Below are positions 3,964 to 5,290 of a stretch of 5,290 nt of DNA, in pieces. The DNA is taken from assembly GCA_038213835.1 (NCBI GenBank), contig JBBQSN010000192.1, positions 1-5,290 of the forward strand, given 5' to 3'. The position numbers and the translations under genes are program-made. The notes below the pieces were generated by a model. The model ran no database searches. It saw only the letters and a list, made by a program, of their open reading frames with translations, and had not been told where the DNA came from. Origin of the DNA: JBBQSN01 sp038213835. GTDB lineage: Bacteria > Actinomycetota > Actinomycetes > Actinomycetales > CAWJMD01. Every line of letters starts with the position of its first letter. Position 1 is the first letter of the stretch.

Positions 3964-5290
3964 GCGAGCCCGATGTGGGCGCGGCAGCCATCCTCGACGT
4001 CGCCCACCTCCAGCGCCAGCCGTGCGGCCTCCTCGAGGTCGGCGCGCCCGCCCGGGTCGCCCGAGAGCCACCGCGACAGGCCGAGGTTCGTCAGCCCGTG
4101 CGAGCGCAGCCGCACGTCCCCGAGATCCTGCGCCATCGCGATGGCCCGCCGCGCGAGCGTTGCTGCCTCGTCGTGGCGGTGCGCCAGCATCGCGAGCTGG
4201 GACTGGTTGCTCAGGGCGAGCGCGAGCAGACCCAGGTCGTCGGTGTCCTGCAGCACGTCGGTGGCCTCCTGCGCCACCGACTCAGCGGCGGCGCGGTCGC
4301 CGGCGAACCAGTGCATCCGCGACAGCCAGCGCAGTGCCGCCCCCAACCCCGCCGGGTCCCCTTGTCGCCGGTGCAGCTCGACGGCGATCGCCTGCGCCTG
4401 CGCGCACTCGTCCAGGCCGAGGGTGTAGCACTCCACCGCGTACTCGCCCTGGTACGTGGCCCGGTCCGCGAGCGGCAGCGCGTCCGCGTGCTGCAGCACG
4501 ACCCGGTAGTGCGCCGCCGCCTCCCGGTGCGCGCCGTTGCGGGCGGCGTCGCGCGCGGCCGACGGGCCGTAGCGCAGGATCGCCTCGCAGTCGCCGGCCT
4601 GACCGGCGTGGTGCACCAGCCGGGCCACGTCGACGCCGCCGCGCTCCTGCATCACCTGCAGCACGCGGAGCTGCAGCCCGGCCCGGCGGGCGGCCGGGAG
4701 CGCGTCCAGGACGGCGCGGCGGGTCAGCTCGTGCCGAAAGCCCACCCTGCGTGCCGAGACGACGAGCAGCCCGCGCTCCTCGGTCTCGGCCAGGGCCGCG
4801 ATGCCCCCCTCGACCAGGGCGTCGACCAGCCACCGCTCGATCAGCGTCGGGATGACGGCGAGCTGCTCGAGCGCCACCCGGGTCACGGGATCGAGCGTGC
4901 GGACCCGGGAGCGGACGGCGTCGACGACGGTGCCGGGGACGCCGCGCCGGGGCGCCGACGCGAGCAGCTCGGTCACGAAGAACGGGTTGCCGGACGACAC
5001 GGCGAAGACCTGGCCGGCGTCCACCTCGGCGCCGGCGCTCAGGCGTTCGACCGCCGCGGCCGTCAACCGGGGGAGCTGCATCCGCCGGGTGGACCCGCCC
5101 GGTGCAAGGACCCCCAGCAGCCGGCCCAACGGGTGGTCGCCACCGATCTCGTCGTCGCGGTAGGTGAGGAGCAGGACGGCGGGCAGCGTGGTGATCCGAC
5201 GGGCCAGGAACCGCAGGGCGTCCATCGTCGCGTCGTCGGCCCAGTGCACGTCCTCGACCGCGAGCACGGTGGGCCGGCCCGCCCGGTCGA
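3750..5290 (-). CDS. LuxR-type (LAL/MalT-like) regulator, N-terminal part: ATPase and helical repeats, 5' end outside the window
   Basis: The frame is open to the right edge, so start and Walker A motif are not visible; a GTG at 5267 falls inside Walker B and cannot be the start. Counting from the first full codon (5288), Walker B is TVLAVEDVHWADD (7-19), with the acidic pair E12-D13. LLLTYRDDE (39-47) fits the sensor strand, and GNPFFVTELL (100-109) is the signature of AAA_16-type LAL ATPases. A winged-helix-like region follows (FRHELTRRAVLDALPAARRA), then TPR-like helices (AAAHYRVVLQHADALPLADR; HDEAATLARRAIAMAQDLGD). Sense homology runs to AHIGLAWA; after about 3957 the frame turns into Arg/Ser/Thr/Pro-rich nonsense and stops at 3750. 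With the C-terminal part about 757 residues are in the window; LAL proteins usually have 900-1000. These proteins sense a ligand through the ATPase/TPR part and activate transcription; the ligand is unknown here. Confidence 0.8.
   Translation of the reverse strand, partial: DRAGRPTVLAVEDVHWADDATMDALRFLARRITTLPAVLLLTYRDDEIGGDHPLGRLLGVLAPGGSTRRMQLPRLTAAAVERLSAGAEVDAGQVFAVSSGNPFFVTELLASAPRRGVPGTVVDAVRSRVRTLDPVTRVALEQLAVIPTLIERWLVDALVEGGIAALAETEERGLLVVSARRVGFRHELTRRAVLDALPAARRAGLQLRVLQVMQERGGVDVARLVHHAGQAGDCEAILRYGPSAARDAARNGAHREAAAHYRVVLQHADALPLADRATYQGEYAVECYTLGLDECAQAQAIAVELHRRQGDPAGLGAALRWLSRMHWFAGDRAAAESVAQEATDVLQDTDDLGLLALALSNQSQLAMLAHRHDEAATLARRAIAMAQDLGDVRLRSHGLTNLGLSRWLSGDPGGRADLEEAARLALEVGDVEDGCRAHIGLAWACSTSTAWTRPTRCWTPARPSRRRRSSSGSTSTCRASGPGSSWPGAASTGPRQRHRSRCRDRHPHGASA
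3957..3961 (-). other. apparent -1 frameshift in the LuxR-type regulator
   Basis: On the minus strand the sequence GGGCCTGCTC joins frame-one codons ending GCG TGG GCC (A-W-A) to frame-two codons CTG CTC GAC GAG (L-L-D-E). Adding one C to give GGGCCCTGCTC restores a smooth AWALLDEYRLDEAD helix. The lost base lies in a short G/C run, the usual place for sequencing or replication slippage. The site does not match the X-XXY-YYZ form of programmed -1 frameshifting. Confidence 0.8.

Noticed and set aside
3950..3970. Programmed -1 ribosomal frameshift in the regulator
   Set aside because: The site has no X-XXY-YYZ slippery heptamer, and such fusion is not known for LAL regulators; a simple one-base loss in a G/C run explains it better.
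2368..4428. Plus-strand open frame of 686 codons opposite the methyltransferase and regulator
   Set aside because: It spans two unrelated minus-strand genes and their intergenic gap, which is the hallmark of a GC-rich shadow ORF; no domain or RBS supports it.
1..5290. CRISPR array, tRNA, rRNA, insertion sequence or phage genes
   Set aside because: No regularly spaced repeats, cloverleaf-like segment, transposase/integrase motifs or long terminal inverted repeats were found on either strand.

Overview
The window is very GC-rich. Every convincing gene has strong G/C preference at third codon positions, and two exact matches to the actinobacterial DnaA-box consensus (TTGTCCACA) are present. This points to a high-GC actinobacterium; genus and species cannot be told from the sequence. 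All well-supported coding sequence lies on the minus strand, so biological order runs from right to left.

Layout, right to left. (1) 5290-3016: a large LuxR-family (LAL/MalT-like) ATP-binding transcriptional regulator. Its start and Walker A motif lie beyond the right edge; Walker B, the rest of the ATPase module, the helical-repeat region and the C-terminal HTH are inside. The frame breaks at about 3957-3961: the ATPase/TPR part and the HTH part are in different frames, and restoring one G/C in a GGGCC tract joins them. (2) 3015-2914: a 102-bp gap with a GC-rich hairpin just after the regulator stop and an imperfect 18-bp dyad about 31 bp before the next start. (3) 2913-1858: an intact class I SAM-dependent methyltransferase of the Rv2258c type, with an N-terminal winged-helix/dimerisation region. 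(4) 1857-1763: a 95-bp gap with a perfect 11-bp-stem hairpin and a smaller second one. (5) 1762-347: an intact group II PLP-dependent decarboxylase. (6) 346-1: a mostly gene-free stretch with a terminator-like hairpin at the decarboxylase stop, a palindrome, two inverted DnaA boxes, a short direct repeat and a possible 34-residue ORF near the left edge.

The methyltransferase and decarboxylase are probably one transcript, with the hairpin between them perhaps setting their relative expression. The adjacent LAL regulator is the natural candidate for controlling them. A decarboxylase making an amine plus a methyltransferase suggests a small amine-forming or amine-methylating pathway, but neither substrate can be read from the sequence. 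If the frameshift is real, the regulator has lost its DNA-binding domain and the pair would be constitutive or under other control. I see no convincing new defence system, mobile element, CRISPR array, tRNA or rRNA.
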